Shown here: positions 8,617-17,451 of the stretch, one piece after another | How the letters are laid out: every line of letters begins with the position of its first letter | Position numbering within the stretch: the first letter of the stretch is position 1 | From: Oscillospiraceae bacterium | Lineage (GTDB): Bacteria; Bacillota; Clostridia; Oscillospirales; Ruminococcaceae | Reading direction: 5' to 3' | Assembly (NCBI GenBank): GCA_017415165.1 | Contig: JAFQIY010000047.1 | Span: forward strand, 1-53,828 | DNA length: 53,828 bases | Notes under the pieces: generated by a model | Databases searched by the model: none | What the model was told of the DNA's origin: nothing | What the model saw: the letters and a program-made list of their open reading frames with translations, nothing else | Made by a program: the position numbers and the translations under genes

Positions 8617-9702
8617 TTAGTCCCCGAAAGAAATTCCGAGATGTCTCGCTGTTACTACCATCTGGTGGTCTTCCGTTACAAACTTGGTTTTGCCTGCAAC
8701 CTCACTCAGCGGATTTTCCGTAATTGAATTCTTCACCATTGCTACCGAGTAGCCGTACTTCTCCTTCTCGATAAGCTTTGCGGCACGGACGCCGAACTTT
8801 GTTGCGAGGACTCTGTCGTAAGCTGACGGACTTCCGCCTCTTAACATATGTCCGGGCACGCACACTCTTGTTTCAATTCCCGTGCCCTTCTGAATCTGTG
8901 CGGCAAGTCGGCTTGTAGCTGTTGTGATGCCTGCCTCCTGACGAAGCTTAGCACGTTCCTTCTTCTTCATTTTTGCTTCTTCAATATCGTATGCGCCCTC
9001 TGCGAAAGCCACAATTGAGAATGTCTTGCCAGCTGCGGAACGCTTGTTGAGTGCTTCAATAACCTTTTCTGAGTCGTAAGGAATTTCGGGGATAATAATA
9101 ATATCCGCGCCGCCTGCGATACCCGAATAGAGTGTAAGCCAGCCAGCCTTGTTGCCCATAACCTCAACCATAAGAATACGGCTGTGGGAAGCGGCTGTTG
9201 TGTGGAGACGGTCGATAACGTCAGTTGCAATATCAACCGCCGTATGGAAACCGAAGGTTACGTCCGTGCCGAAAATATCGTTGTCGATTGTCTTTGGCAG
9301 ACCGATAACGTTCAGTCCTTCTTCCGAAAGGAGGTTAGCGGTTTTGTGAGTACCGTTGCCGCCGAGAGTAAGCAGGCAGTCAAGCTTCTGCTTCTTGTAG
9401 GTTTCCTTCATAGCCTTGACCTTGTCCACGTTATCCTCGCCGATAACGGACATCATCTTGAACGGCTGACGCTTTGTGCCGAGAATTGTTCCGCCCTGTG
9501 TGAGAATACCCGAAAATTCCGAAGGACGCATATCTCTTGCGATGTTGTTGATAAGTCCGTAGTAGCCGTTCTGAATACCGACGATTTCAACGTTATCCTC
9601 GCCCATTCTCTCGAAGCACGCCTTTGCCACGCCTCTGATTGTAGCGTTAAGACCGGGGCAGTCACCGCCGCTTGTAAGGATACCTATTCTTCTCTTAGCC
9701 AT
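8617..9702 (-). CDS. pfkA: 6-phosphofructokinase
   Basis: Phosphorylates fructose 6-phosphate to the 1,6-bisphosphate in glycolysis; cytoplasmic. Length 361 is slightly longer than the ~320 of classical bacterial PfkA. Motifs: LTSGGDCPGLNATIRG (residues 9-24), LGGNGTHKTA (113-122), GLPKTIDNDI (134-143), MVEVMGNKAGWLTL and the late GHMLRGGSPSAYDR. The donor-site residues are mixed. The Gly of GGNGT (117) corresponds to Gly104 of E. coli, the ATP-type residue. Lys137 in PKTIDND is the residue usual in pyrophosphate-dependent enzymes, and the usual Asp103 is Asn116. The phosphoryl donor is therefore uncertain. Ribosome site AAAGGAGG precedes ATG. A terminator of the upstream EAL gene lies 20-55 bases ahead. 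Confidence 0.93.
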   Translation of the reverse strand: MAKRRIGILTSGGDCPGLNATIRGVAKACFERMGEDNVEIVGIQNGYYGLINNIARDMRPSEFSGILTQGGTILGTKRQPFKMMSVIGEDNVDKVKAMKETYKKQKLDCLLTLGGNGTHKTANLLSEEGLNVIGLPKTIDNDIFGTDVTFGFHTAVDIATDVIDRLHTTAASHSRILMVEVMGNKAGWLTLYSGIAGGADIIIIPEIPYDSEKVIEALNKRSAAGKTFSIVAFAEGAYDIEEAKMKKKERAKLRQEAGITTATSRLAAQIQKGTGIETRVCVPGHMLRGGSPSAYDRVLATKFGVRAAKLIEKEKYGYSVAMVKNSITENPLSEVAGKTKFVTEDHQMVVTARHLGISFGD

Positions 9703-9719
9703 TTTAATTTCCTCCTTTT

Positions 9720-9757
9720 AAAACAAAAGGGACACACACTTTTCAGCGGCGTCCCTT
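9720..9757 (-). terminator. Terminator after the EAL-domain gene
   Basis: On the minus strand AAGGGAC pairs with GTCCCTT and is followed by TTGTTTT. It lies just after the stop of the GGDEF/EAL gene and before pfkA, so it ends the former or attenuates read-through into the latter. Confidence 0.7.
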
Positions 9758-9761
9758 GAAC

Positions 9762-12038
9762 TTATGCATTAACATTTATGCCGCACTTCATTGCCATAAA
9801 TTCTTCAAACTTATCAGCAGGCATCGGTTTGCCGAAGAAGTAGCCCTGTGCGTGGTCACAGCCTGATTCCTTGAGAATTTCAGCCTGACCTATTGTTTCG
9901 ATACCCTCTGCGATTGTTTCGATTTTCTTGGATTTTGCAATTCTTATAACCGCAGAAACGATTTCTCTGGATATTTCGTCTTCCTCGAGATACATTATAA
10001 ATGAGCGGTCAAGCTTGAGCAATGTAATCGGGAGCACCTGAATATAACTCAGTGACGAATAGCCTGTGCCGAAGTCGTCCATAGAAAGCTTCACGCCAAG
10101 CTCCTTGATTTCCTTCATCTGCTGGATAGCGTGGTCGATATCCTTCAGCGCAAGGGACTCTGTAAGCTCAACATCAAGCCACTGCGGTTCAAGACCTGTT
10201 TCGCTGAGAGTATTCTGAATAACGTCCTTGACGTTTGTCTGATAGAAATCAACAGCCGTAAGGTTGATTGAAACCGTGATAGGCGGGAAGCCCATATCCT
10301 GCCATTTCTTGTTCTGTCGGCAGGCTTCGTGCAGAACGAAATTGCTTATGTCGGTAATCAGCAGGGAATTTTCCGCAACGGGGATAAACTGGTTAGGCGG
10401 AACGATTGTACCGTCAGGTTTAATCCAGCGGATAAGTGCTTCCATACCGATGAGAGAACCGTCAGCGAGGTTGATTTTAGGCTGATAGTAAAGCACCAGC
10501 TCGTTGTTTTCCAGTGCGTGGGCAAGCTCGCTTTCGAGGGCGTTGCCAGCGAGAATTTTTTCGTGCACCTTGTTGTCGTAGCGGATAATGTCGCCCTTTG
10601 TGCCGTCGGACATACTGAGGGAGAACTCAGCGTGGTCAAGGATTGCGGCAAAGTTGTCGCCGCCGTCTGACATCTTGCAGTAGCCTGCGGAACAGGTTAC
10701 GGTCTGATGCATAAGGAATTCGGCGCAGACCTCCTGAAGTCTGTTCTGAATTTTCTTTATCATTGTAACAGGGAGAGTTTCATCGCCTGTATCGTGGACA
10801 AGCATTGCGAAGTTGTCGCCGCCGATTCGTGCACCGAATCCGCCCTTTGAGAGAGTCTCCTTTACAATTTTGCCGAATTCGTTCAGCAGCTTGTTGCCGT
10901 TGAGGTAACCGCAGGTATCATTGATAATATGGAAGTTATCAATGTCGAGAACGATAATCCAGTAGCTTTGATTGATCTCCTTGCAGCACTCAAAGGTTTC
11001 CTGACCAATCTGCATAAACTTGTTTCTGTTGAAAATCTGTGTAACATCGTCGATGTACGCCATTTTTTCGATAAGGGTATCCTTTTCCTTATCCCTTGTA
11101 ATGTCCAGCACCGCACCGCCTATATCTGCAAGCACACGGTTCTTGCCTGGGTTCACCTTATATCGGAACTGGTACCAATGGTAGGTATTATCCGCCGAAA
11201 GCATACGGAATTCCGTGCTGTGTGTTGTATGGTCGCCGCCGCGTGCATTTGTCATCGTACCCTCAAGGGCGTCATAAATCATAACGTCCTCGGGATGAAA
11301 TCTTGCTCTGAAAACTCCGGGAGAAACAATCTCGGTATTGATGCCGAGCATTTTCTGAAGCTGTTCGGAAATGTGATAATTGCTTGCACCCGACTCCTTC
11401 AGCAGCAAACCGATTTCGGAAAGCTCCATCGAGAACATATAACGCTTTTCCGACTCAGCAAGGCTTTTGGAGTACTGAATGAGGTCTTCTTTCATTTTCA
11501 CCGTTTCGGAAAGGTCAAGACCGATAGAAAGCATAAGGTAGGATTTGTTCTTATTGTAAGTGTTCACGCTTACAATGGAGGTATTCCATACGGTGCAGAC
11601 CTTTGCGCCGCCCTTTGCGGTAACGTAGAATTCCTCCTCACGGTTGTTGACAACAGCCTGCAGGCTCGGAGCGAATGCGTCCGCAGGAAGAACCTTCTGA
11701 AGGGTTTTGATATCGGACAAATCCTCCGAGGTGTAGCCGAGAGCCTTGGTAAGCTCGCTGTTTACCTCAACGTAGCGGAAATCAGCATCCCACAGGATAG
11801 CCATAGCGTTTATCGTCTGCATAATATTGGAGATGTTTTCTCTTTCGCGGACAACTCTCTCCCTCTCATAATTGAGGAGCACGCTGATAAGGATTATTGT
11901 CGAAACGACAGCAACCGCCGCAAAGCTTATCATAATCACGGTGGTATAAGCGGGAATTCTCAGTGCAATATTAAGTACAGTAAAAAGTGAAGCGATGTAT
12001 GCTGCTGTAAATATGATTATTTTGGAAACCTTATGCAC
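9762..12038 (-). CDS. PAS-GGDEF-EAL cyclic-di-GMP protein, degenerate GGDEF
   Basis: 758-residue membrane protein probably lowering cyclic di-GMP. Two N-terminal hydrophobic segments (IIIFTAAYIASLFTVLNIAL and TVIMISFAAVAVVSTIILISVL) are followed by two PAS-like sensory regions (about 65-320), a GGDEF domain with the signature changed to RIGGDNF (so probably no cyclase activity), and a complete EAL domain from about residue 500. The EAL domain has MEALIRW, then DDFGTGYSSLSYI and LKLDRSFI, all residues expected for metal binding and hydrolysis. GTG start with GGGGG seven to eight bases upstream. A consensus promoter lies at 12111-12139. It is divergent from the two-component genes. The degenerate GGDEF may instead bind GTP as an allosteric site. 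Confidence 0.9.
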   Translation of the reverse strand: MHKVSKIIIFTAAYIASLFTVLNIALRIPAYTTVIMISFAAVAVVSTIILISVLLNYERERVVRERENISNIMQTINAMAILWDADFRYVEVNSELTKALGYTSEDLSDIKTLQKVLPADAFAPSLQAVVNNREEEFYVTAKGGAKVCTVWNTSIVSVNTYNKNKSYLMLSIGLDLSETVKMKEDLIQYSKSLAESEKRYMFSMELSEIGLLLKESGASNYHISEQLQKMLGINTEIVSPGVFRARFHPEDVMIYDALEGTMTNARGGDHTTHSTEFRMLSADNTYHWYQFRYKVNPGKNRVLADIGGAVLDITRDKEKDTLIEKMAYIDDVTQIFNRNKFMQIGQETFECCKEINQSYWIIVLDIDNFHIINDTCGYLNGNKLLNEFGKIVKETLSKGGFGARIGGDNFAMLVHDTGDETLPVTMIKKIQNRLQEVCAEFLMHQTVTCSAGYCKMSDGGDNFAAILDHAEFSLSMSDGTKGDIIRYDNKVHEKILAGNALESELAHALENNELVLYYQPKINLADGSLIGMEALIRWIKPDGTIVPPNQFIPVAENSLLITDISNFVLHEACRQNKKWQDMGFPPITVSINLTAVDFYQTNVKDVIQNTLSETGLEPQWLDVELTESLALKDIDHAIQQMKEIKELGVKLSMDDFGTGYSSLSYIQVLPITLLKLDRSFIMYLEEDEISREIVSAVIRIAKSKKIETIAEGIETIGQAEILKESGCDHAQGYFFGKPMPADKFEEFMAMKCGINVNA

Positions 12039-12110
12039 TTTAAATCCCCCTTTCGATAAAGTGTAACGTCAGAACGCACTACACCTATATTAGTATATAA
12101 TTACAATTAC

Positions 12111-12139
12111 ATTATACAAAATTAAGTTATTTTTGTCAA
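12111..12139 (-). promoter_or_regulatory. Consensus promoter of the GGDEF/EAL gene
   Basis: On the minus strand TTGACA, exactly 17 bases and TATAAT, both hexamers perfect. It implies a 5' leader of about 65 bases before the GTG start. Confidence 0.85.
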
Positions 12140-12280
12140 TAATTATAAAGATTAAACACTGAATTTAAGCTAAAATTTCACAAAGCCGACACATTTAAAT
12201 GTTAAAATATATAAAGCAGATGCCGAATTATAAGGAATTTTGACGAATACATATTTTTCACAAGGAAAGGACGATGCGCT

Positions 12281-12952
12281 GTGCCTAAAATTCTTATTGT
12301 TGATGATGAAAAGATGATACGAAACGTTGTTAAGGAATATGCTGAATTCGAGGGGTACGAAACTGCCGAAGCGGAAAACGGAATGGAAGCTGTTGAGCTT
12401 TGCCGCAAGGAGGATTTCGACATTATCATTATGGACATTATGATGCCCCGTCTTGACGGCTACTCCGCTGTAAAGGAAATCCGCAAAAGCAAGCAGATAC
12501 CCGTTATTATGCTTTCCGCAAGGGGCGAGGAATACGACAAGCTTTTCGGCTTTGAAATAGGCATTGACGACTATGTTGTAAAGCCTTTTTCTCCGAAGGA
12601 GCTGCTTGCGAGAATAAAAGCCGTGCTGAAACGAGGCGGCTCAGGTGATGAAACAAAGATTGAAAAAATCCGTTTTGAGGGACTTGAAATAAACATCACA
12701 GGCAGAGAGGTCACAATCGACGGTCAGGCTGCACAGCTTACCCCTAAGGAGTACGACCTGCTTTTCTACCTTGTCCGCAACAAGGGGATTGCCCTGTCCC
12801 GCGAAAAGCTTCTTGAGGAAGTATGGGGGTACGATTTTTACGGCGATGACCGTACCGTTGACACCCACATAAAAATGCTCAGAAGCTCCCTCGGCGAGTA
12901 CAGAAAATTCATTGTAACCCTCCGTGGAATGGGCTACAAATTTGAGGCATAA
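12281..12952 (+). CDS. OmpR/VanR-family response regulator
   Basis: 223-residue DNA-binding response regulator. The receiver domain begins PKILIVDDEKMIRN, has the phospho-acceptor Asp in IIIMDIMMPRLDGY (about residue 52), the switch Ser in MLSARGEEYDK and the Lys in VVKPFSPKELLARI. The C-terminal winged helix runs from about 130 and includes LTPKEYDLLFYLVRNKG and the recognition helix in DDRTVDTHIKMLRSSL. The start is GTG with AAGGAAAGG ahead; an in-frame ATG is not available because the nearby ATG frame stops at once. It is followed 18 bases later by its kinase. Target genes are unknown; the pair most resembles VanRS-like systems by layout. Confidence 0.93.
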   Translation: MPKILIVDDEKMIRNVVKEYAEFEGYETAEAENGMEAVELCRKEDFDIIIMDIMMPRLDGYSAVKEIRKSKQIPVIMLSARGEEYDKLFGFEIGIDDYVVKPFSPKELLARIKAVLKRGGSGDETKIEKIRFEGLEINITGREVTIDGQAAQLTPKEYDLLFYLVRNKGIALSREKLLEEVWGYDFYGDDRTVDTHIKMLRSSLGEYRKFIVTLRGMGYKFEA

Positions 12953-12970
12953 TGCGGAAAGGGCTTCACA

Positions 12971-14422
12971 TTGAGAACTAATCTGAAAAGTATCCGCAAC
13001 ACGGTCTGGATTTACTTTGCAATCTTTATCAGCAGTATTCTTTTTTTGCTTTGGTTCAGCTTCGGCATTTCCCTTGAGTCAACCTACAAGCGCACCAAAA
13101 TACAGAACATCTTTGACATTGCAAACTATATCCTCACAGGCTGGAGCGCCGATGAATTCACTATCGGCAGCCTTGACCGCATTGCCTACGATAACAATAT
13201 GTGCATCCTTATTCAGGATTCTTACGGCAACCCTGTCTACTCCTATGATATGATGGCAAGCAACTGCCTTATTCACGGTGTTTTCGGCACGGAGCTGTAT
13301 AAGTATCGTGCCAATGCCCTGAGCAGCAGCTCAGGCATTTACTATGCCGAGGTAAAGAATCCACGTTTCAACAACAACACTATGCTGTTTGTAATGGTAC
13401 TGGGCGACAAGGAAAGCCCCAGCGGCTATATCTTTCTGAACACGTCCCTTGAGCCGCTTGACTCCACAAAGGATATCATCTACCGTCAGATTTTCTGGAT
13501 AAGCATTATGCTGCTTATTCTCGGTCTTGGTATTTCATACTTCCTTGCACGTCTTATTGAAACTCCTATCGGACGAATTACAAAGTCCGCAAAGGTTATG
13601 GGGCAGGGCGATTACACCGTGCAGTTTGACGGCAGAGGCTACACCGAAACGGAGCTTCTTGCGGAAACCCTTAACCACGCTGCCGAAGAAATTTCAAAGG
13701 TTGATGCTCTCCAGCGTGACCTTATCGCAAATATTTCCCACGACCTGCGCACACCCCTTACAATGGTGAAGGCTTACGCTGAAATGATACGTGACCTGTC
13801 GGGTGACAACCCCGTAAAGCGTGAGGAGCACGTCGGAATTATCATCGAGGAAAGCGACAGACTTGCCGCACTTGTAAACGACATCCTGGACCTGTCAAAG
13901 CTGGAAAGCGGCACGGCAGGAATTGAAAAATCCACATTCTCCATAACAAGAAAAATCCACGATATAATGAGCCGTTATAACCTGCTTGTGGAGCAGAAGG
14001 GCTACAGCTTCCACCTGAGCACCGAAAAGGACTTTGAAATCGAAGCCGACGTGATAAAAATCGAGCAGGTGCTCTACAACCTTATCAACAACGCCGTGAA
14101 TTACACGGGCGAAAACAAAACCGTATATATCACACAGATTATCAAGGACGAAACCACTGCACGAATTGAAATCACCGACACTGGCAAGGGTATCGAGCCT
14201 GAGCTGCTGCCGCTTATTTTCGACAGGTACTACCGTGCGGAAAAAAGCCGCCGTGAGGTTATAGGCACGGGTCTTGGTCTGTCGATTGTAAAGCAGATTT
14301 TAAAGCAGCATAACTTCAAATTCGGCGTGCGCTCTGAGCTTAACGTGGGAAGCACATTCTGGTTTGAGGTAAAGGGCAGGATTACAGGCGAATACAACGA
14401 GGAGGGAAATGACAATGACTAA
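12971..14422 (+). CDS. Membrane sensor histidine kinase
   Basis: 483 residues, TTG start with GGAAAGGG nine bases before. Membrane helix 1 (about 13-33) and helix 2 (IFWISIMLLILGLGISYFLA, about 176-195) enclose a ~140-residue extracytoplasmic sensor. The HAMP linker follows, then the HisKA helix with the phospho-His in LIANISHDLRTPLTMVKAYAE split over about 250-270, the N box (LYNLINNAVNY), DTGKGIEPELLPLIFDRYY and GTGLGLSIVKQI. All kinase boxes are intact. It forms a pair with the preceding regulator, and its last codons overlap nth by 14 bases, so a repair gene is translated from the same message. The signal sensed cannot be deduced. Confidence 0.92.
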   Translation: MRTNLKSIRNTVWIYFAIFISSILFLLWFSFGISLESTYKRTKIQNIFDIANYILTGWSADEFTIGSLDRIAYDNNMCILIQDSYGNPVYSYDMMASNCLIHGVFGTELYKYRANALSSSSGIYYAEVKNPRFNNNTMLFVMVLGDKESPSGYIFLNTSLEPLDSTKDIIYRQIFWISIMLLILGLGISYFLARLIETPIGRITKSAKVMGQGDYTVQFDGRGYTETELLAETLNHAAEEISKVDALQRDLIANISHDLRTPLTMVKAYAEMIRDLSGDNPVKREEHVGIIIEESDRLAALVNDILDLSKLESGTAGIEKSTFSITRKIHDIMSRYNLLVEQKGYSFHLSTEKDFEIEADVIKIEQVLYNLINNAVNYTGENKTVYITQIIKDETTARIEITDTGKGIEPELLPLIFDRYYRAEKSRREVIGTGLGLSIVKQILKQHNFKFGVRSELNVGSTFWFEVKGRITGEYNEEGNDND

Positions 14423-15050
14423 AAAGGAAAGAGCGGCGCTTGCTGTATCGGGACTTGAAGCAATTTATCCCGACGCAAAATGCTCACTTGTGTACACTCA
14501 CCCTTATGAGCTTATGATTGCGGGACGTCTTTCCGCACAGTGCACCGACGCAAGGGTCAATATCGTAACGAAAGACCTTTTTGCCAAGTACCCCACCCTT
14601 GAAGCCTTTGCCGAAGCTGATATTGCGGACGTGGAGGAAATCGTGAAGCCCTGCGGTCTGTATAAAACAAAGGCGAAAAGCATTGTTGAAGCCTGCCGAC
14701 GTCTGCTTTACGACTTTGGCGGAGAGCTTCCGAAAACAATTGACGAGCTTACAACCCTTTCAGGTATAGGCAGAAAGACAGCAAACCTGATTATGGGAGA
14801 CGTGCACGGTCTGCCTGCAATTGTTACAGATACACACTGCATAAGAATAACAGGCAGACTGGGACTTACCAAGGAAACCGACCCGAAAAAGGTTGAGCAG
14901 GATTTGCTGAAAATCATACCTGCGGAAAAGGGCAGTGACTTCTGCCACAGAATTGTAATTTTCGGACGTGACTTCTGCACGGCAAGAAATCCGAAGTGCG
15001 AAAGCTGTCCTTTAAAGGAATACCTTAACGGATACAAATGTAAAGTGTAA
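14409..15050 (+). CDS. nth: Endonuclease III, DNA glycosylase/AP lyase
   Basis: Removes oxidised pyrimidines and nicks abasic sites in base-excision repair. 213 residues, the usual size. The helix-hairpin-helix LSGIGRKTANLIMGD carries the catalytic Lys, and VTDTHCIRI the catalytic Asp. The C-terminal cluster-binding Cys are FCTARNPKCESCPLKEY and a last Cys in GYKCKV. The spacing is C-x6-C-x2-C-x10-C, whereas the classical 4Fe-4S loop has x5 for the last gap. The ATG at 14409 or the next one at 14415 are both possible; GGAGGG fits the first at four bases and the second at ten, so 14415 may be the true start. It overlaps the histidine kinase gene. Confidence 0.93.
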   Translation: MTMTKKERAALAVSGLEAIYPDAKCSLVYTHPYELMIAGRLSAQCTDARVNIVTKDLFAKYPTLEAFAEADIADVEEIVKPCGLYKTKAKSIVEACRRLLYDFGGELPKTIDELTTLSGIGRKTANLIMGDVHGLPAIVTDTHCIRITGRLGLTKETDPKKVEQDLLKIIPAEKGSDFCHRIVIFGRDFCTARNPKCESCPLKEYLNGYKCKV

Positions 15051-15168
15051 AAGTGTGGAATTTGGAGTGAGGAGTTATTGTATTTGTCCACAGCAGGTAA
15101 ATTTAAAATTGCCTGCCACAGGCGAGTATCTTTAACTCCACTCTCCACACTCCACACTCCTCACTCAG
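15051..15168. repeat. Degenerate copy of the GTGGAGT palindromic repeat
   Basis: Starts directly after the nth stop with AAGTGTGGAATTTGG and ends with CCACACTCCACACTCCTC, the inverted counterpart. The centre differs from the full-length 123-bp copies and contains an additional GCAGG/CCTGC hairpin. It fills the gap between nth and recQ. Confidence 0.7.
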
Positions 15169-15186
15169 AATAAGGGGTAAAACAAA

Positions 15187-17211
15187 ATGAACAAGTACGG
15201 GGTATTAAGTGAATATTTCGGGCATACCGAATTCCGTCAGGGTCAGGAGGAGCTTATCGACAGCATTCTTTCGGGACGTGACGTACTCGGCATTATGCCT
15301 ACAGGTGCAGGAAAATCGGTTTGCTATCAGGTTCCTGCGCTTCTTTTTGACGGAATAACAATCGTTGTTTCTCCTCTTATTTCTCTTATGTCCGACCAGG
15401 TCAGCGCACTTGTCCAGTCGGGCGTGAAGGCGGCTTACATAAACAGCTCACTTACCCTTCCCCAGTACAGAGAGGTTTTCCGCCGTGCACGGATGGGAAT
15501 GTACAAAATCATTTACGTCGCACCCGAAAGGCTTACCACGGACGAGTTCATTTCCTTTGCGGAAAGCACTAAAATTTCAATGGTAACCGTTGATGAAGCA
15601 CACTGCGTTTCCCAATGGGGACAGGACTTCCGACCAAGCTATCTGAAAATTGTTGAGTTCATCGAACGGCTTTCCTACCGTCCTGTTGTAAGTGCCTTTA
15701 CCGCAACAGCTACGGCTGAGGTAAAGGAAGATATAAGCAACATTTTGCGGCTGAATAACCCGTTTACCGTTACCACGGGCTTTGACAGAAAAAATCTCTA
15801 TTTCGGGGTACGTCACCCGAAGGACAAATACACCGAGCTGAAACAAATTCTTGACGGAAACAGCGGCAAAAGCGGCGTTGTGTACTGCATAACAAGAAAA
15901 ACCGTTGAGGAGGTCTGCGAAAGGCTTTGCGAGGACGGCTACTCCGCAACACGCTACCACGCAGGTCTGCCTGACGAGGAAAGACGTGCAAATCAGGAGG
16001 ATTTTATCTGCGACAAGAGCACGGTTATGGTTGCCACAAACGCTTTCGGAATGGGCATTGACAAGTCCAACGTTTCGTTTGTCGTGCACTACAATATGCC
16101 GAAAAATATTGAGGGCTACTATCAGGAGGCGGGACGTGCGGGACGTGACGGCGAGCCTGCCGAATGTGTGCTTCTCTACAGCGGTCAGGACGTGCGCACA
16201 AACCGTTTTCTTATCGAAAAGGGCAGCGAGGAAAACACCGATATGACTGAGGAAATGCGTGCGGCTGTCCAGCAGAAGGATTTGGAGCGGCTTAAAGCTA
16301 TGACCTTCTACTGCAACACTACGGGCTGTCTGCGTGAGTATATTCTGCGCTATTTCGGAGAGCGCTCACCTTCCTACTGCGGAAATTGTTCAGCCTGCAA
16401 TTCCAACTTTGAAACCGTCGATGTTACAACCGAAGCACAGAAAATCGTGTCTTGCGTTTATCGTGTGCAGAACAGCGGAAGAAGCTTCGGACGCAAGCTT
16501 ATTGCCGATATTTTAAAGGGCAGCGCCAACAAGCGTATTGCCCAGTTTGGTCTTGACAAGCTGCCAACCTATGGAATTATGCCCGATTTCACACAGATTA
16601 AAATTGTGAAAATTATGGATTACCTTATCGAAAACGGCTGGCTTGCTGTTGAGGGAGAATTTTCCGTTGTTGCAACAACCCCGAAATCGGCGGAGATTGT
16701 CCGTGACCGAATAAAGGTCGAAATGAAGCTTGAAAAGGAGCAGGAAGCTGCCGTTTCAATCAGGACGTCAGCGGTGGATTACGGCGTGGATATGGGACTT
16801 TTTGCGGAGCTGAAAAAGCTGAGAAGCAGCTTTGCCGCAGAGCTTCACGTCCCTGCCTACATAATTTTTGCAGACGCCGCTTTGAAGGATATGTGCAGGA
16901 AGCTGCCCGAAAGTCAGGCGGAATTTCTTTCCGTTGCAGGCGTGGGCAAAAGAAAAGCAGAAAGCTACGGCGAAGCGTTTTGCACCCTTATTTCGAACTA
17001 CATCGAGGCGCACCCGAATATGAAGCGTATCGCCGTTACAAAGCCTGTCTACACCGAAAGTGCTGGTCAGCCCTGGACTGACGAGGAGGACTCAATGCTG
17101 GAAATCGAAATGGAGGAGGGTCTTACCGTCAAGCAGATAAGCGACAACCACAAGCGTTCCCTTGGCGCAATCCGTGCGAGGATAAAGAAGCTGGGGTTAG
17201 AGGAGAATTAG
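15187..17211 (+). CDS. recQ: RecQ-family ATP-dependent DNA helicase
   Basis: 3'-5' helicase used in recombination and fork repair. 674 residues. Q-motif region FGHTEFRQGQEELI, Walker A IMPTGAGKSVCYQVPA (about 38-53), DEAH box VTVDEAHCVSQWGQDFRPSY, motif III AFTATAT, motif V/VI with MVATNAFGMGIDKSNV and YYQEAGRAGRDGE. The zinc cysteines of the RecQ-C domain are in CNTTGCLREYILRYF and YCGNCSACN. After the RQC winged helix an HRDC domain is seen around 530-600 (FADAALKDMC, FLSVAGVGKRKAESYG). A final ~45 residues (WTDEEDSMLEIEMEEGLTV then QISDNHKRSLGAIRARIKKL) form a helix-turn-helix-like tail seen in many clostridial RecQ proteins. It has its own ribosome site AAGGGG. Confidence 0.95.
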   Translation: MNKYGVLSEYFGHTEFRQGQEELIDSILSGRDVLGIMPTGAGKSVCYQVPALLFDGITIVVSPLISLMSDQVSALVQSGVKAAYINSSLTLPQYREVFRRARMGMYKIIYVAPERLTTDEFISFAESTKISMVTVDEAHCVSQWGQDFRPSYLKIVEFIERLSYRPVVSAFTATATAEVKEDISNILRLNNPFTVTTGFDRKNLYFGVRHPKDKYTELKQILDGNSGKSGVVYCITRKTVEEVCERLCEDGYSATRYHAGLPDEERRANQEDFICDKSTVMVATNAFGMGIDKSNVSFVVHYNMPKNIEGYYQEAGRAGRDGEPAECVLLYSGQDVRTNRFLIEKGSEENTDMTEEMRAAVQQKDLERLKAMTFYCNTTGCLREYILRYFGERSPSYCGNCSACNSNFETVDVTTEAQKIVSCVYRVQNSGRSFGRKLIADILKGSANKRIAQFGLDKLPTYGIMPDFTQIKIVKIMDYLIENGWLAVEGEFSVVATTPKSAEIVRDRIKVEMKLEKEQEAAVSIRTSAVDYGVDMGLFAELKKLRSSFAAELHVPAYIIFADAALKDMCRKLPESQAEFLSVAGVGKRKAESYGEAFCTLISNYIEAHPNMKRIAVTKPVYTESAGQPWTDEEDSMLEIEMEEGLTVKQISDNHKRSLGAIRARIKKLGLEEN

Positions 17212-17219
17212 TGCGATAT

Positions 17220-17317
17220 AAGGAGTGAGGAGTGTGGATAGTGGAGTTAGGAGTTAAAGAAGACTATGTTTTGCACAATAACTCCACATTCCTAACTCTA
17301 GATAAATTATCATTTAT
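17220..17317. repeat. Degenerate copy of the GTGGAGT palindromic repeat
   Basis: AAGGAGTGAGGAGTGTGG to AACTCCACATTCCTAACTC, with the centre resembling the ACCATAGTTTACAC core, ending in an AAATTATCATTT variant of the terminal palindrome. It lies 40 bases ahead of the padR promoter. Confidence 0.75.
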
Positions 17318-17359
17318 CCGCATTACATCTGCGTTTGTCAATATTTTTGCAAAAAGGTA

Positions 17360-17388
17360 TTGACAAACGTTTTTTTGTATGCTACTAT
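17360..17388 (+). promoter_or_regulatory. Promoter of the padR-DUF2812 operon
   Basis: TTGACA (17360-17365), 17 bases, TACTAT (17383-17388). It is immediately followed by a long palindrome that would cover the transcription start. Confidence 0.88.
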
Positions 17389-17416
17389 TATGTCACACGA
17401 TATATCGTATGACATA
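17389..17416 (+). promoter_or_regulatory. Probable PadR operator
   Basis: A 28-base nearly perfect palindrome: TATGTCA, then a centre with ACGATATATCGT, then TGACATA. It has the ATGT...ACAT halves known for PadR-family sites. A third half-site (TATCGTGACACAT) follows at about 17419-17431. Its position over the start site predicts autorepression by the PadR protein encoded next. Confidence 0.85.
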
Positions 17417-17451
17417 ATATCGTGACACATAATAGTTAGGAGGACAGCAAT

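Noticed and set aside
10929-11990. 353-codon plus-strand open frame inside the GGDEF/EAL gene
   Set aside because: Shadow frame antisense to a well supported gene.
12281-14422. Complete vancomycin-resistance locus suggested by the VanRS-like pair
   Set aside because: No vanH, ligase or vanX genes follow; the downstream genes are nth and recQ.
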